Shown here one piece after another: positions 1 to 8,368 of a stretch of DNA of 64,000 bases. Source of the DNA: Bradyrhizobium guangzhouense (GTDB taxonomy: Bacteria > Pseudomonadota > Alphaproteobacteria > Rhizobiales > Xanthobacteraceae); contig NZ_CP030054.1 of assembly GCF_004114955.1 (NCBI RefSeq), positions 62,001 to 126,000 of the forward strand, given 5' to 3'. Both the position numbers and the translations under genes were made by a program. Every line of letters starts with the position of its first letter. Within the stretch, counting starts at the first letter, position 1. The notes beneath the pieces are model-generated. The model made no database searches. It was not told where the DNA came from and saw only the letters and a list, made by a program, of their open reading frames with translations.

Positions 1-365
1 CAGAGGACCCTGCCCAAAATATCCTGTCGGGGCGCCCCCTCGGAGAACATATTCCCATTACGGCCGCTCAAAACGAGACCTCGCTACCATTGCATCCAAC
101 GGCCAACCACCAATAATTTGCGCGTCGGCACAAGAACCGCGATGGGATGTCCTGACTACGGACCCCTCGGACGTTGATCGGATTGCAGTGCAGCAGACAT
201 CTGGCGAACTGTCTCGCTATCTATGGTGGATCGGATAAGTTGCTCTCTGGATGTTGCTGACGCAAACTGGGTTTATCTCGCGCCGCTCGCCTTTTTTGAT
301 CCGCCGTCACGTCCAGCAAAGCCTTCCGAATGACGAGACGATCCCGCGACTCCATCATATTGATG
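1..365. other. Left-edge stretch without a recognised gene
   Basis: No reading frame here resembles a known family. The stretch lies downstream of the stop codon of the leftward LysR gene, so it is either a 3' flank or the worn remains of something that continues beyond the window. I see no tRNA, inverted repeat or promoter that I would defend. Confidence 0.4.
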
Positions 366-1256
366 TCATGGGGCGACACCTATGATTCGCTCAAAGGCAA
401 TCGCGGCAGGAATTTTGGTTCGTCCCCGTACTTCCACGTGCCAAAGCGTGCGCGATATCTGCAGATCCTTCATTTTTATCGCCTTGAGCCGGCCAAGCTT
501 GATCTGATCGCCAATGGTTGATGTTGAGACGATCGAGACACCAAGACCGCATGCGACAACTTGCTTGATCGCTTCCGTGCTGCCGATTTCGAGGGTTTTG
601 CGCGGCCGCACGCCATGGTTCAACAGCGCCTGCGCGACGATCTCCCGTGAGCCGGAGCCTGGTTCCCGAACGATCAGGATTTCATCTTCGAGGGCCGCCG
701 CATACACGTGATTTTCCGATAATGCGAAGGCGTGAGTCGGACCTGCTATCAGGCTCATCATGTCCGTCCGCCAGGCCGTACTGACGAGATCATCGTCTTC
801 GACCGGTCCTTCCACGAGGGCGATCTCTATTTCATGCGCGCGCATCATTCCGGCAATATCCCGCGTGTTGGCGCTTACCAGATGCACATCGATGCTCGGA
901 TACCTGCGCCGGAAGCTGCCTATGTACTCAGCGATCATGTAGGTCGCGATCGTGGTGCTTGCCCCGATGTGAAGCGATCCGCTCGCGAGGTTGCGCAGCG
1001 ACGACAGTTCCTCTTCGGCGGCCCGCTCGGCAGCGAACAGATTTTCTGCGTGCCTGAGAAGTGCCCGCCCCTCGCGGGTCGTACGTACTCCTTTCGATGT
1101 ACGATCCAGCAAGCGACAGCCCACTTGCAGTTCGAAATCGCGTACTCCTTTCGAGACCGCGGGCTGGCTAACGCGCAAGATGTCCGCTGCTCGCGAAAAG
1201 CTTCCAGCCTCAGCGACGGTGGTAAAGAAGCGGAGGAAATGCAAATTCATTGGCAT
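366..1256 (-). CDS. LysR-family transcriptional regulator (YeiE/CysB-like layout)
   Basis: Predicted DNA-binding regulator of 296 residues, the usual LysR length. A winged HTH occupies about residues 4-62, with the family pattern FTTVAEAGSFSRAADILRVS followed by QPAVSKGVRDFE. An inducer-binding domain covers about 88-290. It starts at ATG 1256 (a second Met is two codons in) and is divergent from a YeiH-type exporter gene, with under 100 bp between the starts. LysR proteins normally regulate the divergent neighbour, and YeiE/YeiH pairs of this kind are known, so control of the exporter is the natural inference. The effector cannot be read from sequence. Confidence 0.9.
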   Translation of the reverse strand: MPMNLHFLRFFTTVAEAGSFSRAADILRVSQPAVSKGVRDFELQVGCRLLDRTSKGVRTTREGRALLRHAENLFAAERAAEEELSSLRNLASGSLHIGASTTIATYMIAEYIGSFRRRYPSIDVHLVSANTRDIAGMMRAHEIEIALVEGPVEDDDLVSTAWRTDMMSLIAGPTHAFALSENHVYAAALEDEILIVREPGSGSREIVAQALLNHGVRPRKTLEIGSTEAIKQVVACGLGVSIVSTSTIGDQIKLGRLKAIKMKDLQISRTLWHVEVRGRTKIPAAIAFERIIGVAP

Positions 1257-1342
1257 AACGCCTGCTTATCGGCCTAGATCAAAATTCTACTGTTATGAGC
1301 CCTTGGTTCTCGGGCATAGCCTTGTCGGCTGGCGAGGGACTC

Positions 1343-2401
1343 ATGGCTCCATGCAAAGATCTTCCCAAATCGAGCAAGGTAGACGCGCCTGCCGGTCGTT
1401 TGGTTGCATTGCTTCCCGGCATCCTCTTATGCGTGCTCCTGACGCTGCTGTCGATTGGAATCCAGGAGGCCGAGGAGCACATCTTCCAACATCCCTATGT
1501 TGAAGCCTTGGTCATCGCCATCCTGCTCGGGATGATGATCCGCAGCGTCTCAACTACTTCCGAGCGCTGGAAGGTCGGAATCGCCTTCAGCGCGAAACAA
1601 CTTCTCGAAGTGGCCGTGATGCTGCTCGGGGCCTCGATCAGCTTTGGGGCAATCCTGCCTTCCGGATTATTTCTGATTGCCGCGATCGTCGGAACGGTTG
1701 CGGTCACGCTTGCCGTGAGTTTCGGCCTCAGCCGCATGCTCGGCCTACCCACTAAGCTTTCGCTCCTGATCGCCTCCGGAAATTCCATTTGCGGCAATTC
1801 CGCGATCGCCGCGGTCGCCCCCGTTATAGGGGCAGATGGCGATGATATCGCGTCATCGATTTCCTTCACCGCGGTCCTTGGCGTGCTGATGGTGCTCGGG
1901 CTTCCACTGCTCATTCCACTCTTGGAGCTCTCGGCTACTCAGTACGGGATTCTCGCCGGCCTCACCGTGTACGCCGTTCCCCAGGTGCTTGCCGCGACCG
2001 TTCCGGCAGGAATCGTCAGCACTCAAATTGGCACCGTGGTGAAGCTCGTTCGGGTCCTCATGCTAGGGCCGTTGGTGGTCGGCTTGTCGCTTGTCGCACC
2101 ACGCCTGCGTGGCGAAGTCGCGCCCGGCAAGCGCATTAACCTCATCAAATTGGTACCTTGGTTCATCATCGGCTTCTTGGTACTGGCCGGCCTTCGTTCG
2201 TTGCAGATCATACCCAGCAGCGTTGCCGCCCCCGTTGCGAAGCTCGCCAGCGTGCTAACCGTAGTCTCCATGTCCGCACTCGGGCTGGGTGTCGATATCC
2301 GGGTGCTTTCGAAGGCCGGCGGGAAAGTCACGATTGCGGTGACCTTGTCTCTGATACTTCTGCTCGCGATGAGCCTCGGCCTGGTTCAACTCTTCAAGTG
2401 A
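1343..2401 (+). CDS. YeiH/UPF0324-family membrane protein, putative sulfite/sulfate exporter
   Basis: Polytopic inner-membrane protein of about 352 residues with roughly ten hydrophobic segments. Family-typical stretches include GNSICGNSAIAAVAPVIGA (near residues 135-155) and the C-terminal SALGLGVDIRVL. An upstream in-frame ATG at 1295 would add 16 residues, but ATG 1343 has GGCGAGGG just ahead and is the better start. UPF0324 proteins occur in sulfonate-degradation clusters (CuyZ type), where they are proposed to export sulfite or sulfate. Substrate specificity is not proven by sequence. It lies divergent from the LysR gene and upstream of the CoA-transferase/lyase pair. Confidence 0.85.
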   Translation: MAPCKDLPKSSKVDAPAGRLVALLPGILLCVLLTLLSIGIQEAEEHIFQHPYVEALVIAILLGMMIRSVSTTSERWKVGIAFSAKQLLEVAVMLLGASISFGAILPSGLFLIAAIVGTVAVTLAVSFGLSRMLGLPTKLSLLIASGNSICGNSAIAAVAPVIGADGDDIASSISFTAVLGVLMVLGLPLLIPLLELSATQYGILAGLTVYAVPQVLAATVPAGIVSTQIGTVVKLVRVLMLGPLVVGLSLVAPRLRGEVAPGKRINLIKLVPWFIIGFLVLAGLRSLQIIPSSVAAPVAKLASVLTVVSMSALGLGVDIRVLSKAGGKVTIAVTLSLILLLAMSLGLVQLFK

Positions 2402-2475
2402 GGGCACTCTCTGCTTAACTTCGGGTTGCCAGCTGCGGTGAACATCGGGTTCACCGAAAGGATGTTGCAGGATGT

Positions 2476-2497
2476 GGTCGTATCACTTAATACTACC
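2476..2497. promoter_or_regulatory. Palindromic operator C, ahead of the CoA-transferase gene
   Basis: GGTCGTA, 8 bp, then TACTACC. The arms are reverse complements at 6 of 7 positions. The site ends about 90 bp before the ATG at 2587. The same palindrome with the same 8-bp spacer occurs at 9944-9966 and 22700-22721, each time just upstream of a catabolic operon. The binding protein is unknown. Confidence 0.6.
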
Positions 2498-2586
2498 CCA
2501 TACAAGTCAGCTTGTTGAGGATCGATGGGGACCTCCGCGGGTACTGTACAGGCACTACTTCCGCCTTGCATCGTTAAGTCGGCGCA

Positions 2587-3828
2587 ATGAAGGCCGTACC
2601 TAAGCAGTTCGAGCCAGAGGCTGCTGGCGCGCTTAACGGCGTCCGTGTCGTGGACCTTTCGCGTCTGGTCGCCGGGAATATGCTCACCCTGCAGCTCGCC
2701 GACTTCGGAGCCGAAGTCATCAAGATTGAGGACATCGTCTCGGGCGACCCTCTGCGCGCTTGGCGGGTCAACGATGTCAGCATCCATTGGAAGACCTACG
2801 CCCGGAACAAGAAGAGTGTCGCGCTAGACCTTCGCGACGAGAGAGGTCGGACGATCCTATCGGATCTGCTCGCGACGGCGGACGTGCTGGTCGAGAACTT
2901 CAGACCCGGAGGTCTGGAAAAGCTGGGTTTGTTGCCCGAGGTCCTTCGAGCACAGAATGCAGGACTGATCATCGTGAGAATCTCGGGATGGGGGCAGACC
3001 GGTCCCTATCGGGACAGGCCCGGCTTCGGCACTCTGGTCGAAGGCATGTCAGGCTTCGCTTCCCGCAACGGATTCCCTGATCGACCTCCGCTGCTGCCAC
3101 CCGCCACGCTCGCCGATATGGTCGCGGGCATTTACGGATTTGGGGCAACCATGGTTGCGCTCAGGCATCGAGAAGTGAGCGGGGGTAACGGCCAGGTTAT
3201 CGACTTGCCCTTGTTAGATCCGCTTTTTTCCCTCCTCGGTCCCGAAGCCGGAATCTATCAACTAACACAGCAGGTACGCCCGCGGACCGGCAGTCGATCG
3301 CTTACCGGAGCGCCGCGCAACACATTCCGTACCAGCGACTCTCGCTGGATCGCAATCTCCGCCTCGATGCAAGTTGTGGCCGAGAGGTTGTTCCGGACTA
3401 TCGGTCGCCCTGACATGATCGTGGATCCCCGATTTTTGACGAACTCTGATCGCATCAAAAACGCCGATGCTTGCGAGGAGCCTATCGCGGAATTCATTGC
3501 CGCGCGGACGCTTGAAGATAACATGAGTATATTCGAGCGGGCAGACGTAACTGCTGCACCAATCTACGACATCGATCAATTCTTGGATGACCCCCATGTT
3601 CAAGCTCGCGAAATCGTCGTTGGGTTACCGGACTCCGAACTCGGAACGGTTTTAATGCACAACGTGGTCCCGAGGCTCGAAACTACGCCCGGAAGGATTC
3701 GGATGCCCGCTCCGGATCTCGGTCAACACACGTTTGCGATTCTGCGCTCCCTCGGCATCACGCAGGCCCGGTTGGAAGAACTGCGCGAGGCTGGCGTCAT
3801 CGTGCAGGCTAAGCCATCATCCCAATGA
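2587..3828 (+). CDS. CoA-transferase family III (CaiB/BaiF)
   Basis: Cytosolic enzyme of 413 residues, the family's usual length, predicted to move CoA from an acyl-CoA donor to a carboxylic acid. The N-terminal pattern GVRVVDLSRLVAGNMLTLQL with FGAEVIKIED is characteristic. The catalytic Asp that forms the acyl anhydride should be D177 in TLADMVAG. The ORF is followed 24 bp later by a CitE-like lyase. Together they suggest activation of an organic acid to its CoA ester and then C-C cleavage, as with (S)-citramalyl-CoA or malyl-CoA. The substrate cannot be assigned. The palindromic operator at 2476-2497 lies in its leader. Confidence 0.9.
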   Translation: MKAVPKQFEPEAAGALNGVRVVDLSRLVAGNMLTLQLADFGAEVIKIEDIVSGDPLRAWRVNDVSIHWKTYARNKKSVALDLRDERGRTILSDLLATADVLVENFRPGGLEKLGLLPEVLRAQNAGLIIVRISGWGQTGPYRDRPGFGTLVEGMSGFASRNGFPDRPPLLPPATLADMVAGIYGFGATMVALRHREVSGGNGQVIDLPLLDPLFSLLGPEAGIYQLTQQVRPRTGSRSLTGAPRNTFRTSDSRWIAISASMQVVAERLFRTIGRPDMIVDPRFLTNSDRIKNADACEEPIAEFIAARTLEDNMSIFERADVTAAPIYDIDQFLDDPHVQAREIVVGLPDSELGTVLMHNVVPRLETTPGRIRMPAPDLGQHTFAILRSLGITQARLEELREAGVIVQAKPSSQ

Positions 3829-3852
3829 CCCGTAGGCGACCGGAAGACACCA

Positions 3853-4722
3853 GTGTACCGATCTCTGCTTTATGTCCCCGCCTCATCTGAGCGCTTCATT
3901 GCAAAGTCGGCGCTTTGTGGCGCCGATGCCATAATCCTGGATCTTGAAGACAGCGTCGCGCCCGCACAGAAGGAGGGGGCACGCAATAGGCTTGCGTCGT
4001 CGATAAAACGATGCGCTGCCGCAGGAGCTGACATTTGGGTGCGTATTAATCGACCTCTGTCGGCTGCCGTCCGAGATATCGAGGCTTCGGTGCTCGGTGG
4101 TGCCAAGGGCATTCTGATTACAAAAGTCGAGGGCGCCGAGCACGTGCGGTTGCTTCTAGAGGTTGCTGAGCGAACCGAACGGGATCATGACCGTCGCGAG
4201 CCACTCCAAGCGATCGCAGTCATCGAGTCCGTCAAGATTTTGGCCAAAGCGGACGACATCGCACGCGCCCACGAGCGGGTGATAGGCCTGATGGGCGGTA
4301 GTGAGGACTTAGCGCTATCGATGGGAGCTAATCCCACTCATGAGGCACTTAAGATACCCAAGATGCTGGTTCACATGGCCGCTGCCGGAGCCGGAAAATA
4401 CTCGTTCGGATTGTTCGGCTCCGTTGCGGACTACAAGGATGTCCGACTAATGCGCGAGCTAGCGGAGGAGGCATTCGGTCACGGAGTTACGGGTGCGACC
4501 TGTGTCCATCCTTCAGTGGTACCGATCCTAAACAATGCCTTTGCACCGTCCGACGCTGATGTCGCAAGGGCGCAATTGATCATCGAGACCGCCCGTCAGC
4601 AAACCGAACGTGGCGTCGGCGCCTATTCGCTGGAAGGCAGGATGGTCGACGAGCCCGTCGTCGAACGTGCCCGGCAACTCTTGGAGCGGGCGCGGCGCCA
4701 CCGGCGTGCCGACGCAAGCTGA
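3853..4722 (+). CDS. HpcH/HpaI aldolase / citrate lyase beta-subunit-like (CitE family) protein
   Basis: TIM-barrel lyase of 289 residues that starts at GTG. Visible family features are the N-terminal RSLLYVPASSERFIAKSA, the acidic metal-binding stretch AIILDLEDSVAP and a conserved WVRINRP. The C-terminal part contains GATCVHPSVVPILN, the usual HP motif. Stand-alone CitE-like proteins of this length typically cleave malyl-, citramalyl- or related 3-hydroxyacyl-CoA thioesters to acetyl-CoA or propionyl-CoA plus an oxoacid. Position directly after a class III CoA-transferase supports a CoA-ester substrate. The substrate itself is not determined. Confidence 0.88.
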   Translation: MYRSLLYVPASSERFIAKSALCGADAIILDLEDSVAPAQKEGARNRLASSIKRCAAAGADIWVRINRPLSAAVRDIEASVLGGAKGILITKVEGAEHVRLLLEVAERTERDHDRREPLQAIAVIESVKILAKADDIARAHERVIGLMGGSEDLALSMGANPTHEALKIPKMLVHMAAAGAGKYSFGLFGSVADYKDVRLMRELAEEAFGHGVTGATCVHPSVVPILNNAFAPSDADVARAQLIIETARQQTERGVGAYSLEGRMVDEPVVERARQLLERARRHRRADAS

Positions 4723-4776
4723 TCAGAGCGTTAGAGTGTCGGCCTGCGGTAATCTGGGCTATTGATTCACAGCGCT

Positions 4777-5610
4777 CTATGAGCGGCCAGCAAACGTCTG
4801 GCGTTCGCGCTTCATCGCCTTGTCGACTTCCGCCGACAGAAGAGCCGTAACCTCGTCTTCGTATCGCCGGACCTGCGGGTCCCTTAAGTCCCGAGGGTGG
4901 GGTAGCTTGATCGCCACGTCCGCAATTATTCGCGAGGGCCGTGAGCTCAGAATAAGCACTCGATCGGCAAGCTGAACGGCCTCTGATACACTATGAGTTA
5001 TCATCACGATAGTTCGATTGGCCTCGACCCAGAGGTTTTGTAGATCCTGGATCATGTAGTTCTTTGTTTGCACGTCGAGTGCGCCGAACGGCTCATCGAG
5101 TAGCAGCACCTCCGGATCGTAACTAAGTGCCCGAGCGATGGCGACGCGCTGTTTCATGCCGCCCGACAGAGACGATGGATAGGCATTCTCGAACCCCGAA
5201 AGGCCTGTCAGACGAAGCCACTTCCTCGCCCGCTCCTCAGCTTCCTGCCGTGGCACACCTTTGATGTCCAGGCCCAGCGTCGCATTACGCAACACCGTAA
5301 GCCAGGGGAACAGCACGAACTCCTGAAAGACCACGCCACGGTCGGGTCCTGGCCCCACCACGAGTTCGTTGTTGATTAGCAGTTCCCCCTGGCTTGCCTT
5401 CTCGAATCCAGCGATCAGGTACAGAAACGTCGACTTGCCGCAACCGCTTGGACCGATGATAGCCACGAATTCCCGTTCGTTGATCGTGCAAGAAATGTCC
5501 TCCATCGCCAGCACGTTTCCGAAATACTTCTGGACATTCTTGGCGACAATCTTGGGCTTGGTACCGGCACCGTCGCGCAGCGGGAGTATTTTTGCCGTTT
5601 CAACGCTCAT
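4777..5610 (-). CDS. ABC transporter ATP-binding protein (nitrate/sulfonate/taurine type)
   Basis: Cytoplasmic ATPase of 277 residues, last gene of a leftward operon. Walker A is GPSGCGKST, the Q-loop region is VVFQEFVLFPW, the signature is LSGGMKQR and Walker B is VLLLDEPFGALD, followed by an H-loop in MITHSVSEA. This is the SsuB/TauB/NrtD-type arrangement. An upstream in-frame ATG at 5691 would add 27 residues of poor quality inside the permease gene, so the start at 5610 is preferred. It overlaps the permease gene by 11 bp, indicating translational coupling. The substrate is set by the binding protein, not by this subunit. Confidence 0.92.
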   Translation of the reverse strand: MSVETAKILPLRDGAGTKPKIVAKNVQKYFGNVLAMEDISCTINEREFVAIIGPSGCGKSTFLYLIAGFEKASQGELLINNELVVGPGPDRGVVFQEFVLFPWLTVLRNATLGLDIKGVPRQEAEERARKWLRLTGLSGFENAYPSSLSGGMKQRVAIARALSYDPEVLLLDEPFGALDVQTKNYMIQDLQNLWVEANRTIVMITHSVSEAVQLADRVLILSSRPSRIIADVAIKLPHPRDLRDPQVRRYEDEVTALLSAEVDKAMKRERQTFAGRS

Positions 5611-6442
5611 TGAGTACTCCCCATTTCTCGATGGTAGCAGCTTCGATCTTGCCAACCAGAACGTTCTCAAGAAGATAGCCGAGCGCCGCAATCATCATCA
5701 CGCCACCATAGATGACGCCAATGTTCATGTATTCGGAGGCGTCATAGATCATGAAACCCAGGCCATAGCTGCTGGCGGCCAGCATCTCGGCGGCGATCAG
5801 AGCGCGCCAGGCGTAACCTGTACCGAGCCGTGTGCCGGTGATCAGGCAAGGAAAAATGCCGGGAATAATGACGCGCCAAAATACCTGCCGTCGGCTCGCG
5901 CCCATCGACCAAGCCACCCAAAGCATTTTGACGTTCAGCATTTCGATGCCGCTCGCGACGATGTATATCATTTCGAAAACCGCTGCGAGAAATACGACTA
6001 GGATGGTCGTGCGGTTATCGATACCCATGACCAACAGCAGGACGGGGGTCCATGCTAGCGTCGGCACAGGCATCAAGATGCTAATGATTGGCTGAAACAC
6101 CAGCCGCGCCCGCTGACTCATGCCAAGTCCAACCCCGAGCAGGGTACCTATGATTACCGCAAGTGATAATCCCGAGAGCAAGCGCAGCATGCTGTCTGCC
6201 ACGTGCCACAGAATTGCATATGGCGGGTTTCCGTTTGGGCCGGATTGCACCCAAAGCTTGTTGAGGATCGCGGACGGCGCCGGAAACAAGAAGCCGTTTA
6301 TCAACCCTAACCGCGAGCACACCTCCCAAGCCACCAGCGGCACCAGGATCAGCGCGATACGAGCCATCGGTATCGCGAGACCGGACGAGGCTGGGGACCG
6401 AGTATATCGCTGCAGACGGATGCCGGATGTGTCCACGCTCAT
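5600..6442 (-). CDS. ABC transporter permease (SsuC/TauC type)
   Basis: Inner-membrane permease of 280 residues with about six membrane segments. The cytoplasmic EAA-like loop can be seen around MLWVAWSMGASRRQVFWRVI followed by IIPGIFPCLITGTRLGTG, which is how this subunit docks on the ATPase. It overlaps the upstream permease gene by 4 bp and the ATPase gene by 11 bp. Two permeases encoded side by side suggest a heterodimeric channel. Family: binding-protein-dependent transport of nitrate, sulfonate, taurine or related anions. Confidence 0.9.
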   Translation of the reverse strand: MSVDTSGIRLQRYTRSPASSGLAIPMARIALILVPLVAWEVCSRLGLINGFLFPAPSAILNKLWVQSGPNGNPPYAILWHVADSMLRLLSGLSLAVIIGTLLGVGLGMSQRARLVFQPIISILMPVPTLAWTPVLLLVMGIDNRTTILVVFLAAVFEMIYIVASGIEMLNVKMLWVAWSMGASRRQVFWRVIIPGIFPCLITGTRLGTGYAWRALIAAEMLAASSYGLGFMIYDASEYMNIGVIYGGVMMIAALGYLLENVLVGKIEAATIEKWGVLNER

Positions 6443-7308
6443 CGATGGCTACCCACTTTTCCGTTACCGTGCCAGCGGTGAATGGTAAGTGCTTCGAGCG
6501 AGCCAAACACGCCACGTTCGATAAGGAGACCGATCAGGGCCAGGCATACGATGCCGACGAACATCGTGGATACGTCCATATAGGAACGCGCCGCGAATAT
6601 CATGAATCCGAGGCCATGGGTCAACGCAGCTAGCATTTCGGCCGCGACCAGCGTGCGCCACGAATGCGCCATTCCAAGCTTCAGCCCCGAGATCAGCGCC
6701 GGCAGCGCACCGGGTAACAGCACACGCCGAAAGATATCAAACCGGCTTGCGCCCATGCTGCGCACGACCCACAAGGAGTGTCGGCCGATTGCGCGCACGC
6801 CCTGGATAGTACTGTACAGAATCGGAAAGAAGGCACCGAGGAAACAGACAGCAATGATCGTGATATCGCCTTGACCGAAAATGACCAGGAAGATCGGAGC
6901 CCAGGCAACTGCCGGTAGCGGCAGTAACAGGCTCAGGAGTGGGGAAGCAATCAGATAGGCCGTCCTGTTGAGGCCCAGGAAGAGGCCCATTGGGATGGCC
7001 AGCACGCATGCCAGAGCGAACGAACTCAGCGCACGCCACAAACTAACGACAATATGCGTCAGCAATATGCTCTTGGCGGGATCGGCTGGATCAAGCAGCA
7101 CCCACGCGCGCCGCGCGATATTTGATGGCGAAGGCAGGATCGTCGCATTGATCCAGCCGAGACGTACCGTTGTCTCCCATATTAACAGGAAGACGATGAT
7201 TGGCAGCGCGAACAAGAATGCCGATGCCGCCCCGCGGTACAAGATGCTACGCAGCCTCTGCTCGTCGGCAACACCCGCGAACGGCGCCGACGGCGTCGCG
7301 TTAGACAT
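6439..7308 (-). CDS. ABC transporter permease (SsuC/TauC type), second copy
   Basis: Second permease of the operon, 289 residues from ATG 7308. A longer frame opens at 7356 but would overlap the binding-protein gene that ends at 7319, so the shorter start is chosen. About six hydrophobic segments are visible. The EAA-like loop reads VVRSMGASRFDIFRRVLLPG, parallel to its neighbour. The two permeases are clearly related over their length, which points to an old duplication and a heterodimeric transporter. Confidence 0.88.
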   Translation of the reverse strand: MSNATPSAPFAGVADEQRLRSILYRGAASAFLFALPIIVFLLIWETTVRLGWINATILPSPSNIARRAWVLLDPADPAKSILLTHIVVSLWRALSSFALACVLAIPMGLFLGLNRTAYLIASPLLSLLLPLPAVAWAPIFLVIFGQGDITIIAVCFLGAFFPILYSTIQGVRAIGRHSLWVVRSMGASRFDIFRRVLLPGALPALISGLKLGMAHSWRTLVAAEMLAALTHGLGFMIFAARSYMDVSTMFVGIVCLALIGLLIERGVFGSLEALTIHRWHGNGKVGSHR

Positions 7309-7318
7309 GATGGAGCCC

Positions 7319-8314
7319 TTAGTTGGTAGATGACGCGAGTTTCGCCGCTTCCTCATAGAATTGATTGCGCACGAGGCTCTTGAAGTCCGGAATGTTGGGA
7401 ATCTTTCCGGCCGCCTTCATAGACTCGGCAACCGGCATGAGCTCGTCGGTCATCGCGTCGGTCAGCTTTGGATCGACGTTGATCCGCGTCAAGGCAAGCT
7501 CCAGCGCCTTTGGATCGATGTCCACGCCCTGCTTGCTGATATCGGCTGCAACCTTGCTGGCGGCATCGTCCGGTTGCGTCTTCATGTACGTGCCGGCATC
7601 GATCAACGTGGCAAGATATCGCGCCACGGCCTCGGGATGCTCATCAGCAAACTTGCGGCGCACCAGCACAAGGTTCGGCGATTCACTTACGCCCTTCATC
7701 GACTGAATACGCTTTACCACGCCCATCGTCTCGCCAATCGCAACATGCGGCTCCCATGCCACTGCAGCGTCGACAACACCTTGCTGCACGGCGGCTCGCA
7801 GGTCCTCAACCTTCATATTGACGATCTGGAAGTCGCCTTCCTTCATCCCGTTCTTGTCTAAAAAGACACGGAAAGTGCTGAAAGAGCCGGATCCGGCAAC
7901 CGCGCCGATCTTCCTTCCTTTGAGTTCAGCCACCGCTTTGACAGATGAATGGTTCGCGACAATTACGCCGTAGCGATCGCCCCCATACTGATCGGCGGCA
8001 ATAATGTAGAACAGATTGGGCTGCATCGCAGCCATAGTGATTAGTCGACCTGAGCCTCCGTTGCCGATATCGATTTGCCCGGCGACAAACGCCTTGAGTA
8101 TTTCGCTTCCAGAGCTATAGCTCCCGATGTCAACCTTAAGGTTGTACTTTGCGCCCCAATCCTTGGTGCGATAAACGTCGTCGGTTGGAACGGCTTGCAG
8201 ACCTATCTTTATTGTCAGCGCATCTTTGGACGTGGCGTGCGCTGGAATCAGCATCACGCAGGATGCCACAACAAATGCTACACGACGCAACTTGTTTTGG
8301 ATTGAGCGAGCCAT
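7319..8314 (-). CDS. ABC transporter periplasmic substrate-binding protein (SsuA/NMT1-like)
   Basis: Periplasmic solute-binding protein of 331 residues. A Sec signal peptide covers about the first 28 residues (basic start, hydrophobic VAFVVASCVMLIPAHA). The mature part has the SsuA/TauA-type pattern with KIGLQAVPTDDVYRTKDWGA and a later VAWEPHVAIGE. This family binds sulfonates, nitrate, taurine or pyrimidine precursors, so the ligand is open. It lies between the FAD oxidoreductase gene upstream (54 bp) and the two permease genes downstream, so importer and oxidoreductase very likely share a transcript. Confidence 0.9.
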   Translation of the reverse strand: MARSIQNKLRRVAFVVASCVMLIPAHATSKDALTIKIGLQAVPTDDVYRTKDWGAKYNLKVDIGSYSSGSEILKAFVAGQIDIGNGGSGRLITMAAMQPNLFYIIAADQYGGDRYGVIVANHSSVKAVAELKGRKIGAVAGSGSFSTFRVFLDKNGMKEGDFQIVNMKVEDLRAAVQQGVVDAAVAWEPHVAIGETMGVVKRIQSMKGVSESPNLVLVRRKFADEHPEAVARYLATLIDAGTYMKTQPDDAASKVAADISKQGVDIDPKALELALTRINVDPKLTDAMTDELMPVAESMKAAGKIPNIPDFKSLVRNQFYEEAAKLASSTN

Positions 8315-8368
8315 TTTTGTGCCTCCCTGTCGGCAGTTTATGATGCAGTTTGTTCTGCAACTTATTGA

